NCBI RefSeq assembly: GCF_001315105.1
Contig: NZ_BAZR01000028.1
Coordinates: forward strand, 1 to 64,000
From: Paenibacillus sp. JCM 10914
GTDB lineage: Bacteria > Bacillota > Bacilli > Paenibacillales > Paenibacillaceae
DNA length: 64,000 nt
Direction: 5' to 3'
Shown here: positions 8,090 to 16,270 of the stretch, piece by piece
How the letters are laid out: each line of letters begins with the position of its first letter
Numbering within the stretch: the first letter of the stretch is position 1
The notes under the pieces: generated by a model
Seen by the model: only the letters and a program-made list of their open reading frames with translations
What the model was told of the DNA's origin: nothing
The model's database searches: none
Program-made: the position numbers and the translations under genes

Positions 8090-8695
8090 TTGGAATCGAT
8101 AGAAGTATGCGTGCGACGGGTGAAGGCTGGGGAAGTGGATAGCTTTGAGCCGATCGTTGAAACATATAAAAGGCAAATCTACATATATTGCTGCCGAATG
8201 CTCGGGTGTAAAGAAGATGCGCAGGATGCAGTGCAGGAAATATTCATAAAAGCATTCACCAAAATACATATGTACGAAGAGAAAGTCTCCTTTTCCGCAT
8301 GGCTGTACAAAATCGCCTATCATCACTGCTTAAATTTGCTGCGAAAGCGCAAAGTTCGAATGCATTTCAATCATGTGCTAAAATCAGCGGCAATGGTCGA
8401 AAGTGTGGAAGCTACGCTGGAACGGAAGTGGTTCAGTGAACCGCTGGAGTACGCGATGAAGAAGCTATCCGCCGAGGAGCGTCATTTGTTGATTCTTCGA
8501 GTTTTTGAGGAACGGCCATTCGCTGAACTTGCACTGATCTTAGGTAAGAACACGGCTGCGGTCAAAAAGAAATATGGGCGGATGAGGGACAAGGTCATGA
8601 AATTGATTAAGGAAAAGGGGGGGCGGGACCATGAGGAATTCAGAACACCCGGAACAGGACCAACGACTGAGAAGCATGGAGATACAATCCATTGA
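8090..8695 (+). CDS. ECF RNA polymerase sigma factor
   Basis: A 201-residue sigma-70 family member with region 2 (VETYKRQIYIYCCRMLGCKEDAQDAVQEIFIKAF; FSAWLYKIAYHHCLNLLRKRK) and region 4 (LSAEERHLLILRVFEERPFAELALILGKNTAAVKKK). It directs polymerase to its regulon when released by its anti-sigma. The open frame extends back to 7949, but that part runs through the upstream terminator and the candidate promoter, so TTG 8090 is taken as the start; the ribosome site is weak. The 3' end overlaps the anti-sigma gene by 65 nt, implying translational coupling. Confidence 0.85.
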   Translation: MESIEVCVRRVKAGEVDSFEPIVETYKRQIYIYCCRMLGCKEDAQDAVQEIFIKAFTKIHMYEEKVSFSAWLYKIAYHHCLNLLRKRKVRMHFNHVLKSAAMVESVEATLERKWFSEPLEYAMKKLSAEERHLLILRVFEERPFAELALILGKNTAAVKKKYGRMRDKVMKLIKEKGGRDHEEFRTPGTGPTTEKHGDTIH

Positions 8696-9590
8696 TGATG
8701 CCGAGCTGAATGTAACGCCTGCCATCATGGATAAGGTCAGGGAGATTCATCGGCAACGGCAAGGAGAAGATAAGCCTCGACGCAAGAAGCAATTGCTCTC
8801 CGTCGCACTGACCGCGATATTGGTGCTGTCGTCGCTAACGGTATATGCGAACAACCAGTATCTTCAAATCAAGAACAAGGAAGGAATAATCATTCTCTCT
8901 ACCATTCCTGCTATACAGTATACAGATTCGGATTATAAGCAAAAGCGTAGGGAAGAAGCGCAGTCAGAATTGAGCAAGCGTCTTAAGCCGGGTGAATTAG
9001 CAGCTTATTACATAGAGGACACACGTTATTCCAAAGAGCCCCAAATTGAATATTATTTTCATGCTATGGAGCGCAAGCATTATGATGATCTAGCTAAAGA
9101 CATGGTAGAGATGAAAGCGCCGGTGGTCCTGAATCCATCGTATCTTCCGGAGGGATATGTCTTTGACTATGGGGTAGTTCAGCGGGGATTGCCTACTGAA
9201 TATAAGTTTGCGAATAAACCGGAATATCAGAGCTTAATGCATGAGCTGCAAGCATCATCGGAAAAGACCGATGAAGTACAAGGTTTGTACTATAAGATTA
9301 TGAATACAACCAAAGCGGACTCAACCGTGATGTATTTCCGGAACGGAGAAAAAACCTTTAATCTTGTTGTCTTCTCTGATACTAAAAGTCCACAGATTCG
9401 ATCTGATCAAGCGATAAGAGTAACGGTAAAGGGGAAGGAGATGATTCTGTCTGCGGTTTCCTCTTCGAAGAGGTCATTATCCTGGAGAAGCGACGACGAG
9501 AGGGATTTGTATATGATCAATGATATCATGCATAGTGCGCTATCCAATGAAGAGTTTATCCAAATTGCCGAGAGTATGATCATTGAATAA
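8631..9590 (+). CDS. transmembrane anti-sigma factor with extracytoplasmic sensor domain
   Basis: A 319-residue protein overlapping the sigma gene. The N-terminal 50 residues are cytoplasmic and hydrophilic, residues 55-73 are a single membrane helix (LLSVALTAILVLSSLTVYA), and the rest is outside. The outer part contains SKRLKPGELAAYYIEDT and NPSYLPEGYVFDYG, a DUF4367-like layout. It presumably holds the sigma factor at the membrane and senses an envelope signal. The start at ATG 8631 has a ggggg ribosome site. The same SK-LKPGE-AAYYI block is found in the next gene's product, which is secreted rather than membrane anchored. Confidence 0.75.
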   Translation: MRNSEHPEQDQRLRSMEIQSIDDAELNVTPAIMDKVREIHRQRQGEDKPRRKKQLLSVALTAILVLSSLTVYANNQYLQIKNKEGIIILSTIPAIQYTDSDYKQKRREEAQSELSKRLKPGELAAYYIEDTRYSKEPQIEYYFHAMERKHYDDLAKDMVEMKAPVVLNPSYLPEGYVFDYGVVQRGLPTEYKFANKPEYQSLMHELQASSEKTDEVQGLYYKIMNTTKADSTVMYFRNGEKTFNLVVFSDTKSPQIRSDQAIRVTVKGKEMILSAVSSSKRSLSWRSDDERDLYMINDIMHSALSNEEFIQIAESMIIE

Positions 9591-9623
9591 TATTTGTAAC
9601 TAATAAAATAAAATGTAAATCAG

Positions 9624-9654
9624 TGTCTCCTTTCGTGTGAACAAGGTGTTATAC
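9624..9654 (+). promoter_or_regulatory. candidate ECF promoter (copy 2)
   Basis: TGTCTC (9624-9629), 16 nt, GTGTTATAC (9646-9654), 52 nt before the start of the secreted sensor-domain gene. It matches the motif pair before the ECF sigma gene at 8025-8055 exactly in sequence and spacing. Confidence 0.6.
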
Positions 9655-9706
9655 GTAGTGAAAATCAAACACACATAGGCTATGAGCCGAAAGGAGCACG
9701 AAGCAA

Positions 9707-10495
9707 ATGAAGAAGCAGACAAAATTGGCACTCATGCTTTCAGCAATGATGATGATCGGGTCAGTGAATGTTTACGCTGCAGAAGCGGCACCAAATCAGA
9801 GTAAAGCTAATACCGCAAAACAGGCAGCAGCTCAGAAGAACACGTCCGTATCTATTGATGGTCAGATTGAAGAGTGGAGTAAGAAACTCAAGCCTGGAGA
9901 AGTCGCAGCTTATTATATTGCCAATCAATCGGGTAATCCGTTGGACCGTATTCAATTCATAAGCAAAGGCTTTGTGTACGACAACTATGAGGAGTTCCTA
10001 GGGAAAGCGGAAGTCATGCTAGCCCCATCACCGACTAAACCAGATACGCTGCCGAGCGGGTATCAATACAAGTCGGCGATTCTCTACTTGGAGAATCCTG
10101 CGAAGACCTCGGATGTATATCAAAAGCTTGAGAAGCAATTAAAAGCCGAGGCTTCGAAAGGGAACAAAAAAGTTTACTTCAGCAAACCATTTAAAGCGGA
10201 TAAAGCAGATACAGCACTCTTAAGCTACGAAAAAGGCAAAGTGAAACTGGATGTCGTGGCAACGCATATTCAACGGTCTGAACCGATTGGCGGAACGCCG
10301 GTACCTATTGATAACCCTGACGTAACAACAGAAACCATCGTCATACATGGCGTGGAATGTACGTATACGAACAATAAGAAGGGTCGGGATTACCTCGAAT
10401 GGATCGATGAAGATCATCAAGTCCGCTATACGATCTGGGCTGAGAGCGCCAAATGGGACGTATTAAGCTTTGCCAAGAAAATGCTGGCAGAATAA
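9707..10495 (+). CDS. secreted paralogue of the anti-sigma sensor domain
   Basis: A 262-residue exported protein with a clear signal peptide (KKQTKLALMLSAMMMIGSVNVYAAEA). The mature part carries SKKLKPGEVAAYYIANQ and TLPSGYQYKSAILYLEN, aligning with the outer domain of the anti-sigma factor encoded just upstream. It has no membrane anchor or sigma-binding N-terminus. A shared promoter motif suggests it is a target of the neighbouring sigma factor. It could compete with the anti-sigma for its ligand and so act as feedback, or simply be a stress-induced envelope protein; neither is shown. aaggagcac before ATG 9707 is a good ribosome site. Confidence 0.7.
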   Translation: MKKQTKLALMLSAMMMIGSVNVYAAEAAPNQSKANTAKQAAAQKNTSVSIDGQIEEWSKKLKPGEVAAYYIANQSGNPLDRIQFISKGFVYDNYEEFLGKAEVMLAPSPTKPDTLPSGYQYKSAILYLENPAKTSDVYQKLEKQLKAEASKGNKKVYFSKPFKADKADTALLSYEKGKVKLDVVATHIQRSEPIGGTPVPIDNPDVTTETIVIHGVECTYTNNKKGRDYLEWIDEDHQVRYTIWAESAKWDVLSFAKKMLAE

Positions 10496-10518
10496 GCGTT
10501 TCAATCCTCCCTAACATT

Positions 10519-10554
10519 AAAAGCTTACGCCCTGATGAAACGGCGTAAGCTTTT
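10519..10554. terminator. bidirectional terminator
   Basis: A 13-bp perfect stem (aaaagcttacgcc / ggcgtaagctttt) with A and T tracts on both sides sits between the convergent secreted-protein gene and the GH30 gene. Confidence 0.85.
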
Positions 10555-10570
10555 ACTTGTCTGAGGTAGA

Positions 10571-12403
10571 TCAGTGCACTGTAATCTGAAACGTTTCCCA
10601 TCCGGACGCGGACGTGCGGTTCGCGATCAACGGAGAGGCACCGCTGTTATCGGCGCTGACAAAACGGTTATTCGCAGCTGCGCGTAATGTGACGCCTCCG
10701 CTGACATTAGCAACCTGGAAGGTCTCCCACGTCCCGACAGAGCCGCTGCGAGCAATTAATGGGGAGGCCCCTGCATTTTCAGCCGTTACGAAGCGGCCGT
10801 TCGCCATCGATTTAAAGGCGTAGTTCCCGTTCCCGAGATTGATCCGTTCGAACGATTCCCATGCACCACCGACACTGTCGCGATTCGCGATCAATGGGCT
10901 GTTGCCCCCGTTCTCGGCTACTACAAACTTGCCGTTGGCCGAAGCTTTGAAGGAGATGATGTCGCGAACGGCATCGCCATACCATTTGAATGTCATAGCA
11001 GAGCTAGCAGGGATGGTGTAAGTGAATGATTGATTGCCAAAGCGTACTTTAAAGGTCTGATTCTGGTTCTCCGAGTTGGCCACCACAAGCACTTTGGAGC
11101 CGTCCGGGTTCTGGAATGCTACGTTATCAAGGCTATTTGCATACGTGTTCGAGTCGATACGATACGCTCCTGGCACTACAAATTTACTCAAGTGTCCCAT
11201 GGCGTAGTATTGATTGTTGTACGTAACCTGATCATTCACGTCGGAACGAATGCGGAGCATACCGTAATTGATGCTATTGCCGAGCAGGGAAGGACCATTA
11301 TTCTGATCAAGTGCAATGTTCCACAGGATATAGGATTTGGACCAATTACGCGTGACGTTGATCATCTCGCGAATTTGATTCTTGAATCCGTCGTTCCAAG
11401 AGCCAAAGCCGCCCTCGGTAAACCAGATATCCTTGTTCGGGTGCAGATTATGAAGGGTGGTCATGGCCGAAACGTCACCACCATAATGATGGAAGGCACT
11501 GCCTGCAATATACGAAGCCGCCCCAGCATCATTCAAGACGTCTCTAGGGAAAGTGTATTGATCGTAGTTGTGATCGTAAGCGATAATCTTGGTTTGTAAC
11601 CCGTTGTTACGCAGGGCAGGCCCAAGGTTGTCACGGATGAACTTGGTTTGATCCGATACGGACATATACATGGTCGGGTATTCCGTTGAACCGTTATACA
11701 AAGGTTCGTTCTGAGGCGTGATGGCATAGATCGGAATGCCTTCCGCTTGGTAGCTCTGAATAAACCGGCGCAGGTACTGGGCATAAACTTCATACGAATT
11801 ATGGTTCAGATATCCACCAATCATAGAGCCGGTAGATTTCATCCAGCCTGGGGCGCTCCACGGTGATGCCATGACTTTCAACTGCGGATTTTTAGCCATG
11901 GCTGCCTTAACCGTCGGAATAATATAAGGTTTATCACGATTGATGCTAAAATTGTTCAGATTCCAGTCACCGGCCGTATCGGCGTAGCTATACATCTCCC
12001 AGTTAAAATCCGAGGCGCCGATCGTTTGGCGCAGCAAGCTTAGTCCGATACCGGACTGCCCGAACAAACGCTCCATGACTTCAGCCCGTTTGGAGTCGGA
12101 GAGTCGATGGCTGATTAGCCACGCGGATGCATCCGTCATGGACGCTCCAAAACCATCCATCTGTTGATACTGCACAAACTCATTGACATCAATCGTCTTC
12201 TGATTGCCCGGACTATCAGGCTGGAAGGTAACATTGCTCTGCTTCTGCAGGGCAGTGCTTAAATTATCTCGGGTCAGCCATACCTCTACAGATGGCCCTG
12301 CTGCTTGAACAGAAGAGAAGCCGACGGTCGTACCACTTAATAGAACCGATACCATAGTTAGCGCGAGTAACGTTTTTTTGAAATTCAGTTTCCACAATCC
12401 CAT
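10571..12403 (-). CDS. secreted GH30 glycoside hydrolase with fascin-like beta-trefoil
   Basis: A 610-residue exported enzyme. Residues 1-35 are a signal peptide. The catalytic TIM barrel and side beta-domain (about 40-480) have the GH30 landmarks: MDGFGASMTDASAW, the acid/base in ITPQNEP (Glu233) and the nucleophile in WFTEGGFG (Glu330). GH30 includes glucosylceramidases, beta-1,6-glucanases and xylanases; the N-terminal VEVWLTRDN style resembles the glucosylceramidase/beta-1,6-glucanase branch, but I cannot fix the substrate. Residues 485-610 contain three repeats of a 40-residue unit (ANGKFVVAENGGNSPLIA and variants), a complete fascin-like beta-trefoil that should bind carbohydrate. aaagggga precedes ATG on the minus strand. 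Confidence 0.88.
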   Translation of the reverse strand: MGLWKLNFKKTLLALTMVSVLLSGTTVGFSSVQAAGPSVEVWLTRDNLSTALQKQSNVTFQPDSPGNQKTIDVNEFVQYQQMDGFGASMTDASAWLISHRLSDSKRAEVMERLFGQSGIGLSLLRQTIGASDFNWEMYSYADTAGDWNLNNFSINRDKPYIIPTVKAAMAKNPQLKVMASPWSAPGWMKSTGSMIGGYLNHNSYEVYAQYLRRFIQSYQAEGIPIYAITPQNEPLYNGSTEYPTMYMSVSDQTKFIRDNLGPALRNNGLQTKIIAYDHNYDQYTFPRDVLNDAGAASYIAGSAFHHYGGDVSAMTTLHNLHPNKDIWFTEGGFGSWNDGFKNQIREMINVTRNWSKSYILWNIALDQNNGPSLLGNSINYGMLRIRSDVNDQVTYNNQYYAMGHLSKFVVPGAYRIDSNTYANSLDNVAFQNPDGSKVLVVANSENQNQTFKVRFGNQSFTYTIPASSAMTFKWYGDAVRDIISFKASANGKFVVAENGGNSPLIANRDSVGGAWESFERINLGNGNYAFKSMANGRFVTAENAGASPLIARSGSVGTWETFQVANVSGGVTLRAAANNRFVSADNSGASPLIANRTSASGWETFQITVH

Positions 12404-12535
12404 GAATAATCCCCTTTCATTAATTAATCCCTGCGGTTATCAATATCAATAAACCTCCTTTCTTGGATTATCTTACCATCTTGTTAAAACGTTTTTACTG
12501 TATCATTTTTCGAAAAGGTATTCATTTTTACGATA

Positions 12536-12549
12536 ATAAAGCGTTTACA
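12536..12549. promoter_or_regulatory. possible CcpA cre site upstream of the GH30 gene
   Basis: Read on the minus strand the site is TGTAAACGCTTTAT, matching all but the last two positions of the cre consensus TGWAANCGNTNWCA. It lies 133 nt upstream of the GH30 start, in the shared region with the divergent aminotransferase gene. A second, poorer A/T-flanked ACGT core lies at 12485-12497. Catabolite repression of an extracellular glycosidase would be expected. Confidence 0.45.
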
Positions 12550-12608
12550 TACTTGTTCACTCTCGGCTTGCTTGGTCCCTTCATGCTATACTAGAAGAAA
12601 AAAAGTGG

Positions 12609-13852
12609 GTGAACTCCTTGCTAAAGCAACCTATTGAACCTACACAGCAGGCACGTTTTCGAGCGAACAAGCTGTCACATCTCGGCTCGTCGATATTCGC
12701 AGAGGTTGGAGAGTGGAAGCAAGAGGCGGTGCAAGCGGGGAAGAAGCTGATCGATTTAAGCATCGGCAGCCCGGATCAGGGACCATCCCGTGAAATTCGC
12801 GAAAGTCTCAGTCAAGAAGCCCTTCAAGAGACGAATTATAACTATCCCGGCACGAGAGGAACGTTGGAATTCCGGCAGCAGTCGGCTGCTGGATGAAATA
12901 TCGCTTCGGTGTTGAAGTTGATCCAGAGACGGAGATACTGTCTCTAATGGGCTCGCAGGATGGTCTGTCCCATCTCGCACAAGCAGTATGTAACCCTGGG
13001 GATATTGCTATTGTTCCCAATCCGGGTTATCCGATTTATGCTGGCGCATTGGCCGTGGCGGGAGTCGTTCCGTGGTATCTACCACTCCTTGAGGAGAATG
13101 GATTTATCCCTAACTTGGACAGTATTCCAGATGAAGTGTGGAGCAAGGCGACCTTCATTCTGCTTAACTTCCCTGGTAACCCGATTGCGGTACAGGCTGA
13201 CGAGGAATTCTTTCAGAAGTTAATCGATAAAGCAAGGCAATGGGATGTACTAGTGGTCCATGATCTTGCATACTCTGAGATGGGCTTTGACGGCTATCAG
13301 CCCATTAGCATCTTGCAAGTAGAGGGAGCGATGGACATCGCGGTCGAGTTTCACTCCTTCTCGAAGAGTTTTAATATGGCTGGGTGTCGAATCGGTTTCT
13401 TGACGGGTAATGCGGATGCCGTTAGTGCCCTGCGTGCGCTGAAGAGCAACATTGATTTTGGTGTGTTCAGGCCGATTCAAGCGGCTGCCATTCAAGCACT
13501 GAAGCAGGCGATGCAGGTGCCACGCGAGCGATTGGGAGCGGCTCCGTTATATGAATCGCGCCGTAATGCATTGGTGGACGTGCTGGCTGAAGCAGGGTGG
13601 CATGTCGACAAACCACGAGCAACGATGTTCTTATGGGCGAGGCTGCCCGAGTCGCTGCGAGAAGGGTCGCGGCGCTGGAACTCCAGGCAATTCGCGCGCG
13701 AATTGCTGCTAAAAACAGGTGTAGCCGTTATCCCTGGCGACGCATTCGGTACGGAAGGCGAAGGGTATGTGCGGATTGCCCTTGTGCAAGAGGAAGCGTT
13801 GCTGCGTGAAGCGGCTTGCCGCATTGGCGCGTTTCTGAAGGAGTATGAGTAA
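12609..13852 (+). pseudogene. class I/II PLP aminotransferase, frameshifted
   Basis: Two frames, 12609-12896 and 12893-13852, join to one aminotransferase of about 413 residues. The first has the N-terminal arm (FAEVGEWKQEA, LIDLSIGSPDQGP, YNYPGTRGTLEFR). The second has the large domain (SQDGLSHLAQAV, NFPGNPIAVQAD, HDLAYSEMGFDG) and the PLP-binding lysine in SFSKSFNMAGCRIGF. This pattern fits the LL-diaminopimelate/alanine aminotransferase group. A small indel near 12880-12892 breaks the frame; the expected reading there is EFRQ-VAGWMKYRFGV. No other damage is seen, so an error or a young mutation is likely. GTG 12609 has only a weak ribosome site. Confidence 0.8.
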
Positions 13853-13910
13853 GATCGAGCGGATACGATCGATTGAAACGTTTTTATCAAGTGAATTCCA
13901 CTAATACATA

Positions 13911-13939
13911 TTGATCTTATGTTAAAAGTGTGATAAATT
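13911..13939 (+). promoter_or_regulatory. candidate promoter of pbuE
   Basis: TTGATC (13911-13916), 17 nt, TAAATT (13934-13939). Only moderate matches, but the spacing is ideal and the predicted start (about 13946) lies just before the riboswitch aptamer. Confidence 0.4.
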
Positions 13940-13970
13940 TAACAACAATTGTTTCGAACAGAATATGATA

Positions 13971-14073
13971 ATTTCTATGTATAACCTCATTAATATGGTC
14001 TGAGGGTCTCTACCAGGAACCGTAAAATCCTGATTACAGAAAATGATTTCATTTTTTGTAATCGGGATTTTTT
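13971..14073 (+). ncRNA. adenine-type purine riboswitch with terminator
   Basis: The aptamer covers about 13971-14044: P1 strands tttctatgta and tacagaaa, the junction strand TATAACCTC, J1/2-P2 ATATGGTCTGAGGG, L2 and P3 TCTCTACCAGGAACCGTAAAATCC, and GATTAC. The base equivalent to position 74, in GATTAC, is T, which by the known rule makes the ligand adenine; guanine aptamers have C there. The terminator stem aatcctgattaca (14026-14038) / tgtaatcgggatt (14057-14069) with T6 shares bases with the 3' side of P1. So adenine binding should prevent termination and switch the gene on, as for B. subtilis pbuE (ydhL). Confidence 0.93.
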
Positions 14074-14121
14074 GATGACTTTATAAAGGCATAGACATCT
14101 AAGAAAGGGGATTCTCTTCGA

Positions 14122-15291
14122 ATGAATCTGAAAGTGCTTATCCTTGCCATATCCACGATATCCGTTGGCTTGGTCGAATTGATCGTAGGCGGCATCCTGC
14201 CGCTGATCGCGCATGATATGAATATAACCCTAGGTACGGCAGGGCAATTGATTACCGTATTTGCACTTGTATTTGCTGTTTCTGGTCCGGTGCTGCTAGC
14301 ATTGACCGCCAAGGTCGAACGCAAGCGGTTGTATCTTATCTCACTAGCCGTGTTTTTTGTCGGGAATATCCTCGCCTATCTCAGTCCGAACTTCCCAATG
14401 TTCATGGCAGCTAGGGTGTTAACGGCAATGAGCACCGCTCTTATCATTGTGCTGTCTCTCACGATAACGGCGAAGGTAGCCAAGCCGGAACATCGAGCTA
14501 AGGCACTGGGCGTCATCTACATGGGAATCAGTTCTTCGCTGGTTCTCGGCGTGCCACTCGGAATTTTGATTAGCGATGCATTTGGCTGGCGCGTGTTGTT
14601 CCTTGGGATTGCGCTCTTATCGATCGGCTCCATGATCTTGATCTCTGTCTTCCTGGACCGCATCCAGCCAGATGCCGTAACACCGCTATCGGTTCAGCTC
14701 AAGGCACTTGGTAAATCGAAGATCGTGGGTGCTCATTTAGCAACATTATTCATGCTGGCAGGTCATTACACGGTATATGCGTATTTCACGCCATTTCTAG
14801 AATCGGAGCTCGGGTTAACTCCTTCTTGGATCAGCATTTGTTACTTCTTGTTCGGCTTATCAGCCGTCGGAGGCGGGGCGTTCGGCGGAGCGCTTGCTGA
14901 TCGACTTGGGTCAAATAAAAGCATCATCTTTATCATTACGTCGTTCATGCTGGTACTGTTCTTGCTGCCGCTCTCTACTTTCTCGCTAGGCGTATTCATC
15001 ATCGTCATGATGTTATGGGGGGCACTAAGCTGGAGTCTGGCACCGCCCCTCCAAAATTACCTGATTCAAGTCGACCCGGGCTCGTCGGATATTCAGCAGA
15101 GTTTCAACAATTCAGCTTTGCAAATCGGGATTGCCATGGGTTCGGCTATCGGGGGACTTGTAATCGATCAAGGCGGGACAGTTACCAGTACGGCTTGGGT
15201 TGGTGGGATTGTCGTGATGGTTTCGCTCGCATTCGCCATTTTCTCCTTAACGAGACCTGCACTTGTCTTGAAGCCAGGTAATAACGCGTAA
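14122..15291 (+). CDS. pbuE: purine efflux MFS transporter PbuE
   Basis: A 389-residue, 12-helix major facilitator, nearly the length of B. subtilis PbuE (388), with the same landmarks throughout: NLKVLILAISTISVGLVELI, VSGPVLLALTAKVERKRLYL, LGVPLGILISDAFGWRVLFL, AGHYTVYAYFTPFLE and DIQQSFNNSALQIGIAMGSA. PbuE exports adenine and other purine bases and ribosides. The adenine riboswitch immediately upstream fits exactly: excess adenine turns on its own exporter. agaaagggg lies before ATG 14122. Single-gene transcription unit closed by the terminator at 15295. Confidence 0.95.
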   Translation: MNLKVLILAISTISVGLVELIVGGILPLIAHDMNITLGTAGQLITVFALVFAVSGPVLLALTAKVERKRLYLISLAVFFVGNILAYLSPNFPMFMAARVLTAMSTALIIVLSLTITAKVAKPEHRAKALGVIYMGISSSLVLGVPLGILISDAFGWRVLFLGIALLSIGSMILISVFLDRIQPDAVTPLSVQLKALGKSKIVGAHLATLFMLAGHYTVYAYFTPFLESELGLTPSWISICYFLFGLSAVGGGAFGGALADRLGSNKSIIFIITSFMLVLFLLPLSTFSLGVFIIVMMLWGALSWSLAPPLQNYLIQVDPGSSDIQQSFNNSALQIGIAMGSAIGGLVIDQGGTVTSTAWVGGIVVMVSLAFAIFSLTRPALVLKPGNNA

Positions 15292-15294
15292 CAT

Positions 15295-15325
15295 AAAGGC
15301 AGTTGCATGATGGCAACTGCCTTTT
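15295..15325 (+). terminator. intrinsic terminator of pbuE
   Basis: A perfect 12-bp stem (aaaggcagttgc / gcaactgccttt), 6-nt loop and T4, directly after the stop codon. Confidence 0.85.
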
Positions 15326-15469
15326 AAATCTGTCTAACGGACAGCAGACGACCAGAAGAATACGGTCATCTCGATTCATATGTTAGTACCGATTCTTGTA
15401 TCGGATGGGTTACGGTACGAATGAGGGCTTGCCTGATAGCGAGTCCTCATTTATTTGTTAAATTCCTAC

Positions 15470-15498
15470 TTGACAGGTGGTATTAATTGGTTTAATCT
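15470..15498 (+). promoter_or_regulatory. candidate promoter of the MarR gene
   Basis: Perfect TTGACA (15470-15475), 17 nt, weak -10 TAATCT (15493-15498). The predicted leader of about 185 nt contains the long hairpin at 15585-15648. Confidence 0.45.
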
Positions 15499-15584
15499 AA
15501 GCGACAAGCAATATCATTCAGTCATCATTTAATGAATGTTCATTATCTTAGTATTAAACAATATGGTCAGCCGATTGGTCCACC

Positions 15585-15648
15585 AAAGGCTCCTGGTTCC
15601 TCTATGTTTCCGTTATTGCAGCGGATGGCAGAGGGGACAGGAGCCTTT
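15585..15648 (+). promoter_or_regulatory. long structured leader hairpin before the MarR gene
   Basis: AAAGGCTCCTG (15585-15595) pairs perfectly with CAGGAGCCTTT (15638-15648). Inside are a second run (ttcctct / agagggga, imperfect) and a small apical stem (tccg / cgga). The 3' arm ends in CCTTTA, so it could act as a terminator or attenuator. I do not recognise a riboswitch class, and the long gap 15326-15688 has no other gene on either strand that I would support. Confidence 0.5.
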
Positions 15649-15688
15649 ATGTATGTTACGGCAGTAATTGGCATGAGAAAGGAGCGGC

Positions 15689-16231
15689 ATGGAACAGACG
15701 AACTGGGCTTTGTTAGAGGAAGCAGATTGGTATTTCCGCAGAACCGTCCGCAGATTCGTGAAGGAGCGGGACAAAATTTCGGTAGAAGGCATTTCATTAC
15801 CCGGCTTGCTCATCCTGAATACGATCCTTCGCGAAGGGGAACAAAGACTTGGCGAACTAGCGGAACAACTCGATTTCACTTCCGGGGCGGTAACGGCATT
15901 ATGCGACAAACTGGAGACTCATGGATTCGCGGTAAGACGGCGGAGTAAGACCGATCGAAGGTCGATCGTCTTGGAGATTACGGAGGCGGGACGAGAGATG
16001 CTGCAGCGGAATGAAAGCGTTGGGGCTTACATGATTGAATTCCTGTTCGGCTCTTTCGCGCAAGATGAGCTTCAGGCACAGATCCGCTTTTTTAAACAAT
16101 TGAATGATCATCTGGAGGGGTTCGCCGACTCTGTGCTCCAACTGACGCCAACACCAACCGAACCAGCGGAGGTCGAGCAGCCATCGAATCCAAGTGCAAA
16201 GAAACGAACGAATCAATTCATCTCGTATTAA
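15689..16231 (+). CDS. MarR-family transcriptional regulator
   Basis: A 180-residue winged-helix regulator. The DNA-binding part is seen as LSLP-like ISLPGLLILNTILREGEQRLGELAEQLDFTSGAVTALCDKLETHGFAV with the wing RRRSKTDRRSIVLEITEAGREML at about 85-110; helices for dimerisation flank it. The last 30 residues are a Pro/Glu-rich, probably disordered tail. gaaaggagcggc precedes ATG 15689. It is 39 nt before the arylsulfotransferase-like gene and so probably regulates that operon, perhaps in response to an aromatic compound, as is common for MarR proteins. Confidence 0.85.
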   Translation: MEQTNWALLEEADWYFRRTVRRFVKERDKISVEGISLPGLLILNTILREGEQRLGELAEQLDFTSGAVTALCDKLETHGFAVRRRSKTDRRSIVLEITEAGREMLQRNESVGAYMIEFLFGSFAQDELQAQIRFFKQLNDHLEGFADSVLQLTPTPTEPAEVEQPSNPSAKKRTNQFISY

Positions 16232-16270
16232 CGAACGACTTTATTCATAACAGAGAGGGAGTAGAGAAGT

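Noticed and set aside
11030..11599. 189-residue plus-strand frame inside the GH30 gene
   Set aside because: It lies wholly within a well-supported glycosidase with catalytic motifs and shows no protein family pattern.
15500..15688. T-box or other known riboswitch before the MarR gene
   Set aside because: No T-box sequence or specifier loop pattern, and no match to a class I know; recorded only as a structured leader.
15532..15948. 138-residue frame overlapping the MarR gene start
   Set aside because: It runs through the leader hairpin and is out of frame with the clear winged-helix protein.
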